Shown here: in pieces, positions 40,549 through 49,167 of the stretch
How positions within the stretch are numbered: position 1 is the stretch's first letter
Layout: each line of letters starts with the position of its first letter
Assembly (NCBI GenBank): GCA_030123585.1
Contig: CP126120.1
Location: 2,853,001-2,917,000, forward strand
Length of the DNA stretch: 64,000 nucleotides
Source: Rhodanobacteraceae bacterium
GTDB lineage: Bacteria > Pseudomonadota > Gammaproteobacteria > Xanthomonadales > Rhodanobacteraceae
Direction of reading: 5' to 3'
Notes under the pieces: generated by a model
What the model was told of the DNA's origin: nothing
Database searches by the model: none
What the model saw: the letters and a program-made list of their open reading frames with translations, nothing else
Translations under genes and position numbers: made by a program

Positions 40549-42342
40549 TCAACCAAACAACGCATCCGGCATCGCGAACACGCTGTCGCCGCCGGCCTGC
40601 ATCGCGGCGAGGTGCGTGCGTGTGCGCGGCAGGATGCGGTCGAAGTAGAAGCGCGCGGTCAGCCGTTTGGCCTGTTTGAAGTCTTCGGGGTGCGATGACG
40701 CGTCTGCCGCGGCCACGCTGCGCGCCCACGCGTACGCGAGGGCGATGTAGCCGGAGTAGAACAGGTAATCGACCGCCGCTGCGCCGATCTCGTCCGGGTT
40801 GGACACCGCGCGCCTGCCGAGTCCCTGCGTGACCTCGGCCCATTCCTTCGCGAGCGTGGACAGCTTCGGGATGAAATCCTTGAGTGCTTCGTCCTGCGCG
40901 TGTTGCGCGCAGAATCCGCCGACCTGTTCCAGGAACAGCCGCAGGCCTTCGCCGCGATGCTGCACGATCTTGCGGCCCAGCAGGTCGAGCGCCTGGATGC
41001 CGGTGGTGCCTTCGTAGATGGTGGTGATGCGCGCGTCGCGCGCGTACTGTTCCATGCCCTGCTCGGCGATGTAGCCGTGGCCGCCGTAGACCTGCAGCGC
41101 AAGGCTGGTGCATTCGTTGGCGTTCTCGGTGAGCATGGCCTTGATGATCGGCGTGAGGAACGACACCAGCGCTTCCGCGCGCTTCACTTCCTCCGCATCC
41201 TTCGAGCGGTGCTGGATATCCACCAGCAGCGCGGCGTACAGGCCCAGCGCGCGACCGCCTTCGATCAGCGATTTCTGGGTCAGCAGCATGCGGCGGATGT
41301 CGCCGTGCACGATCAGCGGATCGGCGGGCTTGTCGGGGAACTTCGCGCCCGACAGCGCGCGCATCTGCAGGCGTTCGCGCGCGTAGGACAACGCGTTCTG
41401 GTACGCGCGTTCGCTCAATGCGAGGCCCTGCAGACCGACCGCGAGGCGCGCGGTGTTCATCATGGTGAACATCGCGTTCAAGCCCTTGTTGGCCTCGCCG
41501 ATCAGCCAGCCTTGCGCGCCGTCGAAGTTCATCACGCAGGTCGCGGAACCCTTCAGGCCCATCTTGTGTTCGATTGCGCCACAGCGCAGCGCGTTGCGCT
41601 CGCCGGGCTTGCCGTCCTTGCCGACCTTGAACTTGGGCACGATGAACAGCGAGATGCCTTTTACACCCTTGGGCGCGTCCGGCAGGCGCGCCAGCACGAG
41701 ATGCACGATGTTGGACGTGAAATCGTGTTCGCCTGCGGTGATGAAGATCTTGGTGCCGCTGATCGCGTAGCTGCCGTCCGCGTTCGGTTCGGCACGCGTC
41801 TTCAACAGGCCGAGGTCGGAACCGCAGTGCGGTTCGGTCAGGCACATCGTGCCGGTCCACTCGCCTGACACGATGGGTTTCAGGAAGGCTTCCTTCTGCC
41901 AGTCCTCGCCGTGCACGCGCAGCGCTTCGGTGGCGCCGTGCGACAGCAGCGGGTACGTGCCCCACGCAAGGTTGGCCGAGTCGATCACTTCCTTGACCGG
42001 CGCGCCGAGGGTTTCCGGCAGGCCTTGTCCGCCGTAGGCTTCCGGCGCGGTGAGGCCCGCCCAGCCGCCCTCGACGTATTGTTCGTAGGCGCGCTTGAAA
42101 CCTTGCGGCGTTTTCACCGCGCCGGCCTGCTGGTCGAACGCGCAACCCTCGCGATCGCCGATTTCATTCAACGGCGCCAGTACCGTTTGCGAAAACTTCG
42201 CGGCTTCGTCCAGCACCGCGTCGATGAGTTCGCGGTTCAGCGTTTCGCAGCCCGGCAGTTTCGCGAATTGTTTTTCGACGTCCAGCACGTCGTACAGGCA
42301 GAAGCGGATGTCGGCGAGCGGGGCGGTGTAGTGGGTGGTCAT
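40549..42342 (-). CDS. Acyl-CoA dehydrogenase, long form
   Basis: FAD enzyme of 597 residues that oxidises acyl-CoA to enoyl-CoA in beta-oxidation. FAD and substrate motifs are seen in LTEPHCGSDLGLLKTRA and ITAGEHDFTSNIVH. The catalytic-base region IYEGTTGIQALDLLGRKI is also present. An extra C-terminal domain of about 100 residues makes it the long (DmdC/FadE-like PA0506) type. The ATG at 42342 has AAGGAA upstream. It stands alone between two repeat elements. Chain-length preference cannot be read. The gene helps supply acetyl-CoA for the glyoxylate shunt also coded in this window. Confidence 0.92.
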   Translation of the reverse strand: MTTHYTAPLADIRFCLYDVLDVEKQFAKLPGCETLNRELIDAVLDEAAKFSQTVLAPLNEIGDREGCAFDQQAGAVKTPQGFKRAYEQYVEGGWAGLTAPEAYGGQGLPETLGAPVKEVIDSANLAWGTYPLLSHGATEALRVHGEDWQKEAFLKPIVSGEWTGTMCLTEPHCGSDLGLLKTRAEPNADGSYAISGTKIFITAGEHDFTSNIVHLVLARLPDAPKGVKGISLFIVPKFKVGKDGKPGERNALRCGAIEHKMGLKGSATCVMNFDGAQGWLIGEANKGLNAMFTMMNTARLAVGLQGLALSERAYQNALSYARERLQMRALSGAKFPDKPADPLIVHGDIRRMLLTQKSLIEGGRALGLYAALLVDIQHRSKDAEEVKRAEALVSFLTPIIKAMLTENANECTSLALQVYGGHGYIAEQGMEQYARDARITTIYEGTTGIQALDLLGRKIVQHRGEGLRLFLEQVGGFCAQHAQDEALKDFIPKLSTLAKEWAEVTQGLGRRAVSNPDEIGAAAVDYLFYSGYIALAYAWARSVAAADASSHPEDFKQAKRLTARFYFDRILPRTRTHLAAMQAGGDSVFAMPDALFG

Positions 42343-42360
42343 CTGTATTCCTTTGTTTGT

Positions 42361-42513
42361 AACCCCCTCTCCCGTCGGGAGAGGGACGAGGGTGAGGGTA
42401 CGAGTCTCGCGTAATGCTTTCCGGCAGACGAACCCTCACCCGGCGCTTCGCGCCACCACGGAGCTCTTGGCCATGGACGGCGGCTGTACCCGGAGGGAGA
42501 AGGCAGAATCGAT
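42361..42513. repeat. CCCTCTCCCG-type repeat, composite copy
   Basis: CCCTCTCCCG-T-CGGGAGAGGG forms a hairpin (42365-42385), followed by GAGGGTGAGGGT. A second part with CCCTCACCC and GGAGGGAGAAGG closes the block. It belongs to the same family as the insertion inside the methylase gene at 7457. Confidence 0.65.
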
Positions 42514-42539
42514 CCCTCCCGAAAGGGAATGGGTTCCAA

Positions 42540-43037
42540 TCATCGCCAAATATTCGACACCCCCGGCACCGGCGATATGTAACCCTTGCCATCCAGCTTG
42601 AACGGTTGCGCGCCGCCCTTTTCGCCCTTGCCGACCGACAGCGTGCCTTTCAATTCGTACTGGATCGCGTTGCGCTTGGCGGCGGCCAGCGCGGCGGCGC
42701 CGGCGGCGTCGGGCTTCAGCGTCACGTTGCCGATGTCGGCGTCCATCGCCGGGATGTCGAGCGCGGGCGAGAACGCGATGTGTCCGGCGGGCTTGCCGTC
42801 GAGGCTGAGGTCGGCGTCGATCGCATACACGTGCATGCCGGTGTCGTAGCTGTAATTCTGGAACCGCACCACCACCGCCCAGGTGCCGTCGGAATTGACG
42901 GTAAGCTGCTGGATGCTGGCGGTGGGCGGCTGCAGCTTGGTGCCCATGCCGGTACACGCGCCCAGCAGCGCAGTCACGGCCAGCAACCCGATCGCGACGA
43001 GCGTGCGAAAGCGGCGGAAGTTCGGGGACGTGGACAT
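42540..43037 (-). CDS. Predicted lipoprotein, LEA-like fold
   Basis: A 165-residue exported protein. The signal peptide VAIGLLAVTALLGAC ends in a lipobox with Cys28, so it should be lipid-anchored. The remainder (VNSDGTWAVVVRFQNYSYD, then IDADLSLDGKPAGHIAFSPAL) has the beta pattern of LEA type 2/WHy-like proteins. Its function is unknown; related lipoproteins are common in Xanthomonadaceae. The ATG at 43037 follows GGAG. It lies 37 bp downstream of modC on the same strand and may be read from the mod promoter, but is probably not part of the transporter. Confidence 0.75.
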   Translation of the reverse strand: MSTSPNFRRFRTLVAIGLLAVTALLGACTGMGTKLQPPTASIQQLTVNSDGTWAVVVRFQNYSYDTGMHVYAIDADLSLDGKPAGHIAFSPALDIPAMDADIGNVTLKPDAAGAAALAAAKRNAIQYELKGTLSVGKGEKGGAQPFKLDGKGYISPVPGVSNIWR

Positions 43038-43074
43038 CGGCCGGCTCCTGTCGAGTCGTGTGCGTCCGGCTACT

Positions 43075-43785
43075 TTAGCGCGCCGTGCAGCGTTCGGGCG
43101 CGGCGGCTGCGGCATACGGCGCGGCGGGCGTGCCGCGGAACGCCGCGACGTCCTGCAGGGCCGCGAGGCGGCCGTCGTCGATCAGCGCCACGGCGTCCGC
43201 CAGCGCGGCGACTTCGTCGTGCTGGTGGCTGACCATGAGGGTGGTCAGCGCGAATTCGCGCTTGAGTCCCACCAGGTGCTGCAGCACTTCCGCGCGCGCC
43301 TCGCGGTGCAGGTTGGCGAGCGGTTCGTCCAGCAGCAGCGCATGCGGCTGGCGCAGCAGCGCGCGGCCGATCGCGACACGCCGGGCCTGTCCGCCGGACA
43401 GCTCGCCGGGTTTGCGCTTGAGCAGCGCGGACAGGCCGAGCAGCGACACCGCATCGTCGAACGTCGCGGGCGCCGCGTCGCGCGGCATGCCGTAGCGCAG
43501 GTTGTCGCGCACGGAGAGGTGCGGGAACAGGCGCGCGTCCTGGAACACCACGCCGAGGTTGCGGCGCGCGGGCGGCAGGTCGATGCCGGCAGCGCTGTCG
43601 AACAGGACGTGGCCGTCGATGGCCATGTGTCCGCGGCGCGGATGCAGCAGTCCCGCCATCGCGAGCAGGGTCGAGGTCTTGCCGCAACCGGAATGCCCGA
43701 ACAATGCCAGCGCGCGCACCGGCGTCGCGATCGCGAGTTCCAGCGAGAACTCGCCGTGTTGCAGCGCGAGGTCGAGTTCGATCAT
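43075..43785 (-). CDS. modC: Molybdate ABC transporter ATP-binding protein, without TOBE domain
   Basis: ATPase that energises molybdate uptake, 236 residues. Walker A FGHSGCGKTST (about 30-40), the signature LSGGQARRVAIGRALL, and Walker B HALLLDEPLANL are intact. E. coli ModC has about 350 residues with C-terminal TOBE (molbindin) domains; these are missing here, so regulation by bound oxyanion is lost. Its ATG overlaps the stop of modB as ATGA. It sits at the end of the modA-modB-modC order. A single long frame through modB is a shadow. Confidence 0.9.
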   Translation of the reverse strand: MIELDLALQHGEFSLELAIATPVRALALFGHSGCGKTSTLLAMAGLLHPRRGHMAIDGHVLFDSAAGIDLPPARRNLGVVFQDARLFPHLSVRDNLRYGMPRDAAPATFDDAVSLLGLSALLKRKPGELSGGQARRVAIGRALLRQPHALLLDEPLANLHREARAEVLQHLVGLKREFALTTLMVSHQHDEVAALADAVALIDDGRLAALQDVAAFRGTPAAPYAAAAAPERCTAR

Positions 43786-44480
43786 GCCTCGGCTTCCGAC
43801 TGGCGCGTGCCGCCACGCAGCAGCATCAGCGCGGCGACCAGCGAGGCCAGCAGGGCCACGATCACCGCGACCAGCGTGAGCCGCAGCGCGCCGCCTTCGC
43901 CGCCCGGCGTGGAGATCAATTCGTACAGCGCGATCGGCAGGGTGCGTGTCTGGCCCGGGATCGACGACACGAAGGTGATGGTGGCGCCGAACTCGCCGAA
44001 CGCGCGCGCGAAGGCGAGCGCGAGGCCGGCGGCGAGACCGCGCAGCGACAGCGGCAGGGTGATGCCGAAGAAAATGCGCCACGGCCCTGCGCCCAGCGTC
44101 GCGGCCGCGTGTTCCAGCTTGCGGTCCACCGATTCGAACGCGTTGCGCAGCGCCACCACCAGCAACGGGAACGCCATCACCGCTGCGGCCAGCGCGGCGC
44201 CGGTCCAGCGGAACGCGATGGACAATCCCGCCGCATCCAGCAGGCGCCCGACCGGGCCGTGGTGGCCGAACACCATCAGCAGGATGTAACCCGTCACCAC
44301 CGGCGGCAGGATCAGCGGCAGCAGCAGCAGCCCTTCGAACACCGGCTTGCCGAAGAAGCGCGTGCGCGCCAGCAGCCAGGCGCAACCGAGTGCGACCGGC
44401 AACGATGCGAACACGCCGAACAGCGAGACCTTGAAGCTCAAGGCCAGCGCGACGGTTTCGGCGTGGGTGAGCAGGCTCAT
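43782..44480 (-). CDS. modB: Molybdate ABC transporter permease
   Basis: Inner-membrane subunit of 232 residues with five or six transmembrane segments. The EAA loop (EHAAATLGAGPWRIFFGITLP) contacts the ATPase. The end FGEFGATITFVSSIPGQTRTL is typical of ModB/CysT permeases. It overlaps modC by 4 nt. It is separated from modA by about 100 bp that contain a repeat element, so the operon has been partly split. Confidence 0.92.
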   Translation of the reverse strand: MSLLTHAETVALALSFKVSLFGVFASLPVALGCAWLLARTRFFGKPVFEGLLLLPLILPPVVTGYILLMVFGHHGPVGRLLDAAGLSIAFRWTGAALAAAVMAFPLLVVALRNAFESVDRKLEHAAATLGAGPWRIFFGITLPLSLRGLAAGLALAFARAFGEFGATITFVSSIPGQTRTLPIALYELISTPGGEGGALRLTLVAVIVALLASLVAALMLLRGGTRQSEAEA

Positions 44481-44511
44481 GCGGCGCGTTTCCCAACGAA
44501 AAGCAATTCAT

Positions 44512-44592
44512 CCGCAAAGGAACGCAAAGAACGCAAATAAGGCAAAGGCGTTCGGAGCAAAATCATTGGCGTTTATTTGCGTTCATTGGCGG
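44512..44592. repeat. CGCAAATAA inverted-repeat element between modA and modB
   Basis: AACGCAAATAA (44530-44540) and TTATTTGCGTT (44573-44583) are perfect 11-bp inverted arms, with related CGCAAAG motifs to the left. The block is A/T-richer than its surroundings. Its right arm carries the modA stop codon. Confidence 0.55.
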
Positions 44593-45380
44593 ACTGCCTG
44601 CTTTGCTTCGGGCAGTATCGTGAAACCCCAGTGCCGAAACACTTCCTGTGCGCGCGATGATGTCAGCGCCGCGAGCAACGCACGCGACGCCGCATTGTCG
44701 TGGCCGGCGACGATCGCGGCCGGATACACGATGGGCTTGTGCGAATCGGCGGGGAAGGTTGCGACCACGCGCACGCGCGGTTCGGAGATCGCGTCGGAGC
44801 GGTACGCGATGCCGAGCGGGCATTGCCGCAGCGCCACGAGGTTCAGCGCCGCGCGCACGTCGCGGCTCATCGCCATGCGCGGCTCCAGCGCATTCCACAA
44901 CCCGAGCTTGGTCAGCGATTGCTTCGCGTAGATCCCGGCCGGCACCGAATCGGGCAGGGCGATCGCAAGGCGGCCGTCCTTGCCCAGCGCCTGCAGCAGG
45001 GGTTGTGCGCCGTGGTCGAGATCGACCTGCACGCGCGACCCCACCGGCGCGATCAGCACCAGCGCATTGCCCACCAGATCGGTGCGCGACGACGGCACGA
45101 TCGCGGCGTGCCGCGCGGCATCGTCCATCCAGCGTTCGTCGGCGGAGATGAACAGATCGGCGGGCGCGCCGTCCTCGATCTGGCGCGCCAGTGCCGACGA
45201 TGCCGCGTACACCAGCCGCGGCGCGGGCATTCCCAGCGCGCCGTCGTGCGCCATCTGGTCCAGCGCGGGCTGCAGGCTGGCGGCGGCGAAGATCGTGGGC
45301 GGCGCGGCCATCGCGGCGATGGGCGCAAGCGTGCAGAGCGCGGCGCCAACGCGCGCAAGGTATCGCCGGATTCGTCGCAT
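44583..45380 (-). CDS. modA: Molybdate-binding periplasmic protein
   Basis: Binding protein of 265 residues. A signal peptide (ALCTLAPIAAMA) is followed by the ModA start APPTIFAAASLQPALDQMA. Ligand-binding blocks YAASSALARQIEDGAPADLF and LPDSVPAGIYAKQSL are present. It captures molybdate (or tungstate) for ModBC. The last residues AVRQ and the stop lie in the repeat between modA and modB, so its natural tail may be a few residues longer elsewhere. No upstream ModE-type palindrome was identified. Confidence 0.92.
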   Translation of the reverse strand: MRRIRRYLARVGAALCTLAPIAAMAAPPTIFAAASLQPALDQMAHDGALGMPAPRLVYAASSALARQIEDGAPADLFISADERWMDDAARHAAIVPSSRTDLVGNALVLIAPVGSRVQVDLDHGAQPLLQALGKDGRLAIALPDSVPAGIYAKQSLTKLGLWNALEPRMAMSRDVRAALNLVALRQCPLGIAYRSDAISEPRVRVVATFPADSHKPIVYPAAIVAGHDNAASRALLAALTSSRAQEVFRHWGFTILPEAKQAVRQ

Positions 45381-45446
45381 CGTGGCCGGATTCCGCAGAT
45401 CGGATCACGGCGATTCTAGCCGGTGCGGCAGTACCGTCGCGTGTGT

Positions 45447-45980
45447 TCAGCGCCCCCAGACGACGGTGAGCGTGGCTTTCGCGAGCGCGTGTTTTTTGAT
45501 CGCGGCCAGTGCATCCTTGCGGCTGAAATGCGCGGCGAGGCCGAGTTCCGGCACGTCGATCGCATACACCGTGATCACGTAGTGGTGCGGCTTGCCGGGC
45601 GGCGGGCAGGGGCCGGAATAGCCCGCGTTGCCGAAATCGTTGCGCGGTTGCTCGGTGTCGCCCGGCGCGTTGCCGCTGTGCGGCGTGCCCGCGCCGGCGT
45701 TCAGCCCCTGCGCGCCGACGCCGATGTCGAACGCGATCCAGTGCCAGAAGCCGCCGGCCGCATCGGGGTCGTACATCGTGACGGCGTAGCTTTTCGTTCC
45801 GGGCGGCGGATCGTGCCAGCGCAACGGCGGCGACTGGTTGCCACCGCCGCATTCGGTATAGACGTTGGCGAGCGGCATGCGGCCGCCGTCGGTCAGGGTC
45901 GGACTGTCGAGGGTGAAACCCGCGGCGGCAGCGCCGGTGGATGCCGCGGCGAGACACAACCAGATCAGGGCGCGTGGCAT
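45447..45980 (-). CDS. YbhB/YbcL-family (PEBP) exported protein
   Basis: Phosphatidylethanolamine-binding-like protein of 177 residues with a signal peptide (LIWLCLAAASTGAAAA). The conserved pocket residues are in YTECGGGNQSPPLRW, TMYDPDAAGGFWHWIAFDI and NDFGNAGYSGPCPPPGKPHHY. Bacterial members of this family have no settled function. The ATG at 45980 was chosen to give the signal peptide. The DUF488 gene is 7 bp upstream on the same strand, so they may be cotranscribed. Confidence 0.9.
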   Translation of the reverse strand: MPRALIWLCLAAASTGAAAAGFTLDSPTLTDGGRMPLANVYTECGGGNQSPPLRWHDPPPGTKSYAVTMYDPDAAGGFWHWIAFDIGVGAQGLNAGAGTPHSGNAPGDTEQPRNDFGNAGYSGPCPPPGKPHHYVITVYAIDVPELGLAAHFSRKDALAAIKKHALAKATLTVVWGR

Positions 45981-45987
45981 GGCGGCG

Positions 45988-46368
45988 TCACGCGGCGGCA
46001 TGCGTGCGTGCGCGCGGGGCGTGTTCGCGCAGGTATTCCTGCAGCACCACGGCGTTGCAATACCGTTCCTCGTGCGCCATGAACACCAGCGTGGTCGTCG
46101 CGTGCTCGCGCACGAAGTCGCGCAATTCGGCCACCGCATCGGGATTGGCATCCAGCTCGGCGCGATAGCGCTTGCGGAATTCCCCCCACTTGGACGGGTC
46201 GTGTCCGAACCATTTGCGCAGTTCGGTGCTGGGCGCGATGTCGCGCAGCCAGGTAGTCAACTGCAACTTTTCCTTCGACTGCCCGCGCGGCCACAGCCGG
46301 TCGATCAGGACCCGGGCGCCGTCCGACTTTGCGGCGGGCAGATTGGCGCGTTTGATTTGCACGGTCAT
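45988..46368 (-). CDS. DUF488 family protein
   Basis: A 126-residue cytoplasmic protein of unknown function. The family block DRLWPRGQSKEKLQL is followed by WLRDIAPSTELRKWFGHDP, WGEFRKRYRAEL and FMAHEERYCNAVVLQEYL, all hallmark positions. The ATG at 46368 follows AGGAAA. It lies 7 bp before the PEBP gene. It diverges from the SET gene, whose start is 67 bp away, so the two promoters share this short gap. Confidence 0.88.
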   Translation of the reverse strand: MTVQIKRANLPAAKSDGARVLIDRLWPRGQSKEKLQLTTWLRDIAPSTELRKWFGHDPSKWGEFRKRYRAELDANPDAVAELRDFVREHATTTLVFMAHEERYCNAVVLQEYLREHAPRARTHAAA

Positions 46369-46434
46369 GACGTTTCCTCTGTGCATTCGGGAGACGACAC
46401 GTCATCATAGGCGTTTGTCCGTGAAAGTTACGCA

Positions 46435-46896
46435 ATGATCCGTCGCCTCATCGTTCGCCGCTCGCCGATCCACGGCAATGGCGTGTATGCCGCCGTGAAC
46501 ATCCCCGCCCACACCGTGCTGATCCAGTACAAGGGCCGCCTGCTGACCCACGGCCAGGCCGACCGCCTGTACGGCGACGGCGCCGACACTGGCCACACCT
46601 TCCTGTTCACCCTCAACGACACGTACATCGTCGACGCCAACGTGGGCGGCAACAGCGCGCGCTGGATCAACCATTCGTGCGCGCCCAACTGCCGCGCCTA
46701 CATCGAGGAAGTCGACGGCGCGCGCAAGGACAAGGTGCTGATCGAATCGAAGCGCGCGATCAAGGCCGGCGAGGAACTCACCTACGACTACGGCATCGTG
46801 CTGGACGTGCCGCACACCGCCAAGATGAAGAAGCTGTGGGCGTGCCGCTGCGGCGCGAAACGATGCACGGGCACCCTCCTGAAACCCAAACGCTGA
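46435..46896 (+). CDS. SET-domain protein lysine methyltransferase
   Basis: A 153-residue standalone SET protein. The core is visible in SPIHGNGVYAAVNIPA (SAM entry), WINHSCAPNCRAYIE (NHSC pseudoknot) and AGEELTYDYG (catalytic Tyr). A post-SET-like zinc end CRCGAKRCTG follows. In bacteria such genes are scattered and modify proteins of unknown identity; some were gained from eukaryotes. The short length agrees with the small bacterial type. It ends just before a hairpin terminator shared with psiF. Confidence 0.88.
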   Translation: MIRRLIVRRSPIHGNGVYAAVNIPAHTVLIQYKGRLLTHGQADRLYGDGADTGHTFLFTLNDTYIVDANVGGNSARWINHSCAPNCRAYIEEVDGARKDKVLIESKRAIKAGEELTYDYGIVLDVPHTAKMKKLWACRCGAKRCTGTLLKPKR

Positions 46897-46911
46897 GGGG
46901 CGTCTGCAAAA

Positions 46912-46937
46912 CAACGCCCGGCTAGTGCCGGGCGTTG
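46912..46937 (-). terminator. Strong hairpin between the SET and psiF genes
   Basis: CAACGCCCGGC and GCCGGGCGTTG form an 11-bp stem with a TAGT loop. On the minus strand it is followed by TTTTG, so it fits as an intrinsic terminator for the psiF gene and could also stop the SET gene from the other side. Confidence 0.75.
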
Positions 46938-46964
46938 GGTATCACTGCGACGAACGTGTTGCGC

Positions 46965-47303
46965 TCAGCCTTTCAGGCAGGTGCTCATGAAGCTCTTGCG
47001 TGCGTCGCCTTTCAGGGCCTTGGCCTTGGCGTCGGCGTTGCAGGACTTCATCTTTTCCTGCTGGGTGGCCTTGGCGGCCGGTGCGGCGGCGGCAGTCTTG
47101 CCGTGCAGACAGTCGCTCATGAACTTCTGATGGGCTGCGCCCTTCATGCCCTTGGACTCGTGGCTGCAGGTGGCCATCTTCTGCTGCTGGGCGGTCATGG
47201 CCTTGGGCGCGGCGGAAGTCTGTGGCGCCGCGGCGAAAGCCGGGGCGGCAGCCATTGCGCCGAGGGTGAGGCCCAGTGCCAACATCGAGGTACGGATCCG
47301 CAT
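46965..47303 (-). CDS. PsiF-repeat exported protein
   Basis: A 112-residue periplasmic protein with a signal peptide (LALGLTLGAMAAAPAFA). It contains two PsiF repeats, QQQKMATCSHESKGMKG...FMSDCLHG and QQEKMKSCNADAKAKALKG...FMSTCLKG, each with a conserved Cys pair. E. coli psiF is induced by phosphate starvation; its task is unknown. A strong terminator follows. No Pho box was seen in the upstream 150 bp. Confidence 0.9.
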   Translation of the reverse strand: MRIRTSMLALGLTLGAMAAAPAFAAAPQTSAAPKAMTAQQQKMATCSHESKGMKGAAHQKFMSDCLHGKTAAAAPAAKATQQEKMKSCNADAKAKALKGDARKSFMSTCLKG

Positions 47304-47451
47304 GACTTCTCTCCTGGTAGAAGTAGGTGCCGGCGGTCGCCGACGGGGCGCACTATACGCCAGCCTTTGCGGTTCCAGCTAAATAAACGCCTGCCGGAAC
47401 CCGAAGCGCGCAAGGCGTTCAGGCAGCGGCAGGCGTGGTGTTAGGAACGCG

Positions 47452-48957
47452 TTAGGCCGCTGCTCGGGAGGCTTCCACCTGCTGGCGCGGGCCCTTCTTC
47501 AGCGCCTCGCGCACGTGCGCGACCAGCAGGTCCACCTCGGCTTCGTTGATCGAGAAGTGCGGGGTGAAGCGCAGCGAGTTGGCGCCGCCGTGGATCACGT
47601 TGATGCCGCGCTCGCGCATGTATTCCTCGATCGAATCCGCGCCGAAGCATTTGAACTGCGGCGCGAGTTCGCACGAAAGCAGCAGGCCCGTGCCCTGCAC
47701 CTTGGTGATCAGGCCGCCCAGTTCGTCCTTCAGCGCGGAGAGTTTCTTCACCAGTTCCGCGCCGCGGTTCTCGATGTTGGCGCGCAGTTCCGGCGTGATG
47801 TCGGCCAGCACCGCGCAGGCGATGTCGAGCGCGCGCGGGTTGCCGGTCATGGTGTTGCCGTAGATGCCCTTCTTGTACAGGCCGGCGGCGCGTTCGTTCA
47901 CCGCCAGCACCGACAGCGGGAACTGCCCGCCGTTGAGCGCCTTGGAATAGGTTTCCATGTCCGGCGCCGGCAGCTTCTCGAAGCCGGGGTAATCGACGAT
48001 CGACAGCACGCCGTGCGCGCGCAGGCCGGCCTGGATCGAATCGACCAGCAGCAGCGAATCATGTTGCGCGGTGAGTTCGCGTGCGGCCGCGTAGAACTCC
48101 GGCGTCACCGCGCGACCGGGATCGCCTTCGCCCATCACGGGTTCGAGGAACATCGCCTCGAAGAACCAGCCGTTCTTCTCGGCTTCGTCGAACGCGCGGC
48201 GCAGCGCGGCCACGTCATAGGGTTCGATCACGACCACTGAATGCTCGCCGCGGAAGCTGGCGAGGTTGGCCTGATAGGCCTTGCGCGAGGAATCCGAATA
48301 CAACGCGGGACGTTCGGTGCGGCCGTGGAACGCACCCTTGACCACCAGCCGCTTGATCTCGCGGCCGGCGTATTTCGCGCCCGGATCGGTCTGGAGCTTG
48401 GCGTTGACGTCGGCGATGCGCGCCGCAAGGGTCACCGCTTCCGAGCCGGAGTTGAGGCACATGAACTTCGCGAACGGATGCCTGCCCGCGCGGTGGCCGA
48501 TCTCCTTGCGCAGCGCATCGGTGAACGCATGCTGCGCCAGCGACGGCGTCATCACGTTGGCCATCACCTGCGGCTTCGCCAGCGCCTTCATCACCGCCGG
48601 CGGGTTGTGGCCGAAGCCGAGCATCCCGTAGCCGCCGCAGTCGTACAGCACCGCGCCCTTCAGCGTGACGATCCACGCGCCGCGCGCGGCCAGCGGCACG
48701 AACGGGCACACCGCGTCGTCGGGATAGAAATTCACGAAGCCCGACTGCAGCGCGTGCAGTTGCGCATCTTCATCGATGCCCAGCAATTCGGGCTGGTGCG
48801 CTTTCAGTTGCGCGAAGGCCGCGTGGGCGTCCGCGATCGCGCCCGCGAGGTCGGCATCCTGCGCGGCGAAGCGCTCGATGGTGGCATCGTCCAGCCCGTG
48901 GGTGCGGACCTTGCCGCCGTGATTGCGCAATTCGCGCAGCATGTCGATGGGTTTCAT
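47452..48957 (-). CDS. Class III PLP-dependent aminotransferase
   Basis: A 501-residue enzyme of the ornithine/GABA aminotransferase fold. The cofactor region LNSGSEAVTLAARIADVN and the Lys in YSKALNGGQFPLSV (about residue 338) are present. The substrate-side motif DSIQAGLRAHG replaces the usual EVQTG/DEVQTG, as in a subgroup that includes lysine-type enzymes, so substrate is uncertain. The ATG at 48957 has GGAGG 5 nt upstream and was preferred to one at 48984. No biosynthetic cluster surrounds it. About 120 bp of plain sequence separate it from psiF. Confidence 0.88.
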   Translation of the reverse strand: MKPIDMLRELRNHGGKVRTHGLDDATIERFAAQDADLAGAIADAHAAFAQLKAHQPELLGIDEDAQLHALQSGFVNFYPDDAVCPFVPLAARGAWIVTLKGAVLYDCGGYGMLGFGHNPPAVMKALAKPQVMANVMTPSLAQHAFTDALRKEIGHRAGRHPFAKFMCLNSGSEAVTLAARIADVNAKLQTDPGAKYAGREIKRLVVKGAFHGRTERPALYSDSSRKAYQANLASFRGEHSVVVIEPYDVAALRRAFDEAEKNGWFFEAMFLEPVMGEGDPGRAVTPEFYAAARELTAQHDSLLLVDSIQAGLRAHGVLSIVDYPGFEKLPAPDMETYSKALNGGQFPLSVLAVNERAAGLYKKGIYGNTMTGNPRALDIACAVLADITPELRANIENRGAELVKKLSALKDELGGLITKVQGTGLLLSCELAPQFKCFGADSIEEYMRERGINVIHGGANSLRFTPHFSINEAEVDLLVAHVREALKKGPRQQVEASRAAA

Positions 48958-49167
48958 GGGAGCCTCCGGCGCGGCGACGTCCATGCGACATCGCCTGTAA
49001 GTGATTAACGCGGAAAAGAAAACGTCCAGCAATTCTAGCAGGCGGCCGGTTCCGGCGTAACCCCGCCGCAAGCCGCATGACGCATGTCAGACAAGGCGTT
49101 TGACGGCTGCGACTGCCAACGCGACCGGGGTTCGCGCAGACTGCGGGCGCATTCGGGAGGAACCTGC

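Noticed and set aside
43786..44517. A frame joining modB and modC as one protein
   Set aside because: Its upstream half is an out-of-frame shadow of modB; modC starts at the ATGA overlap at 43785.
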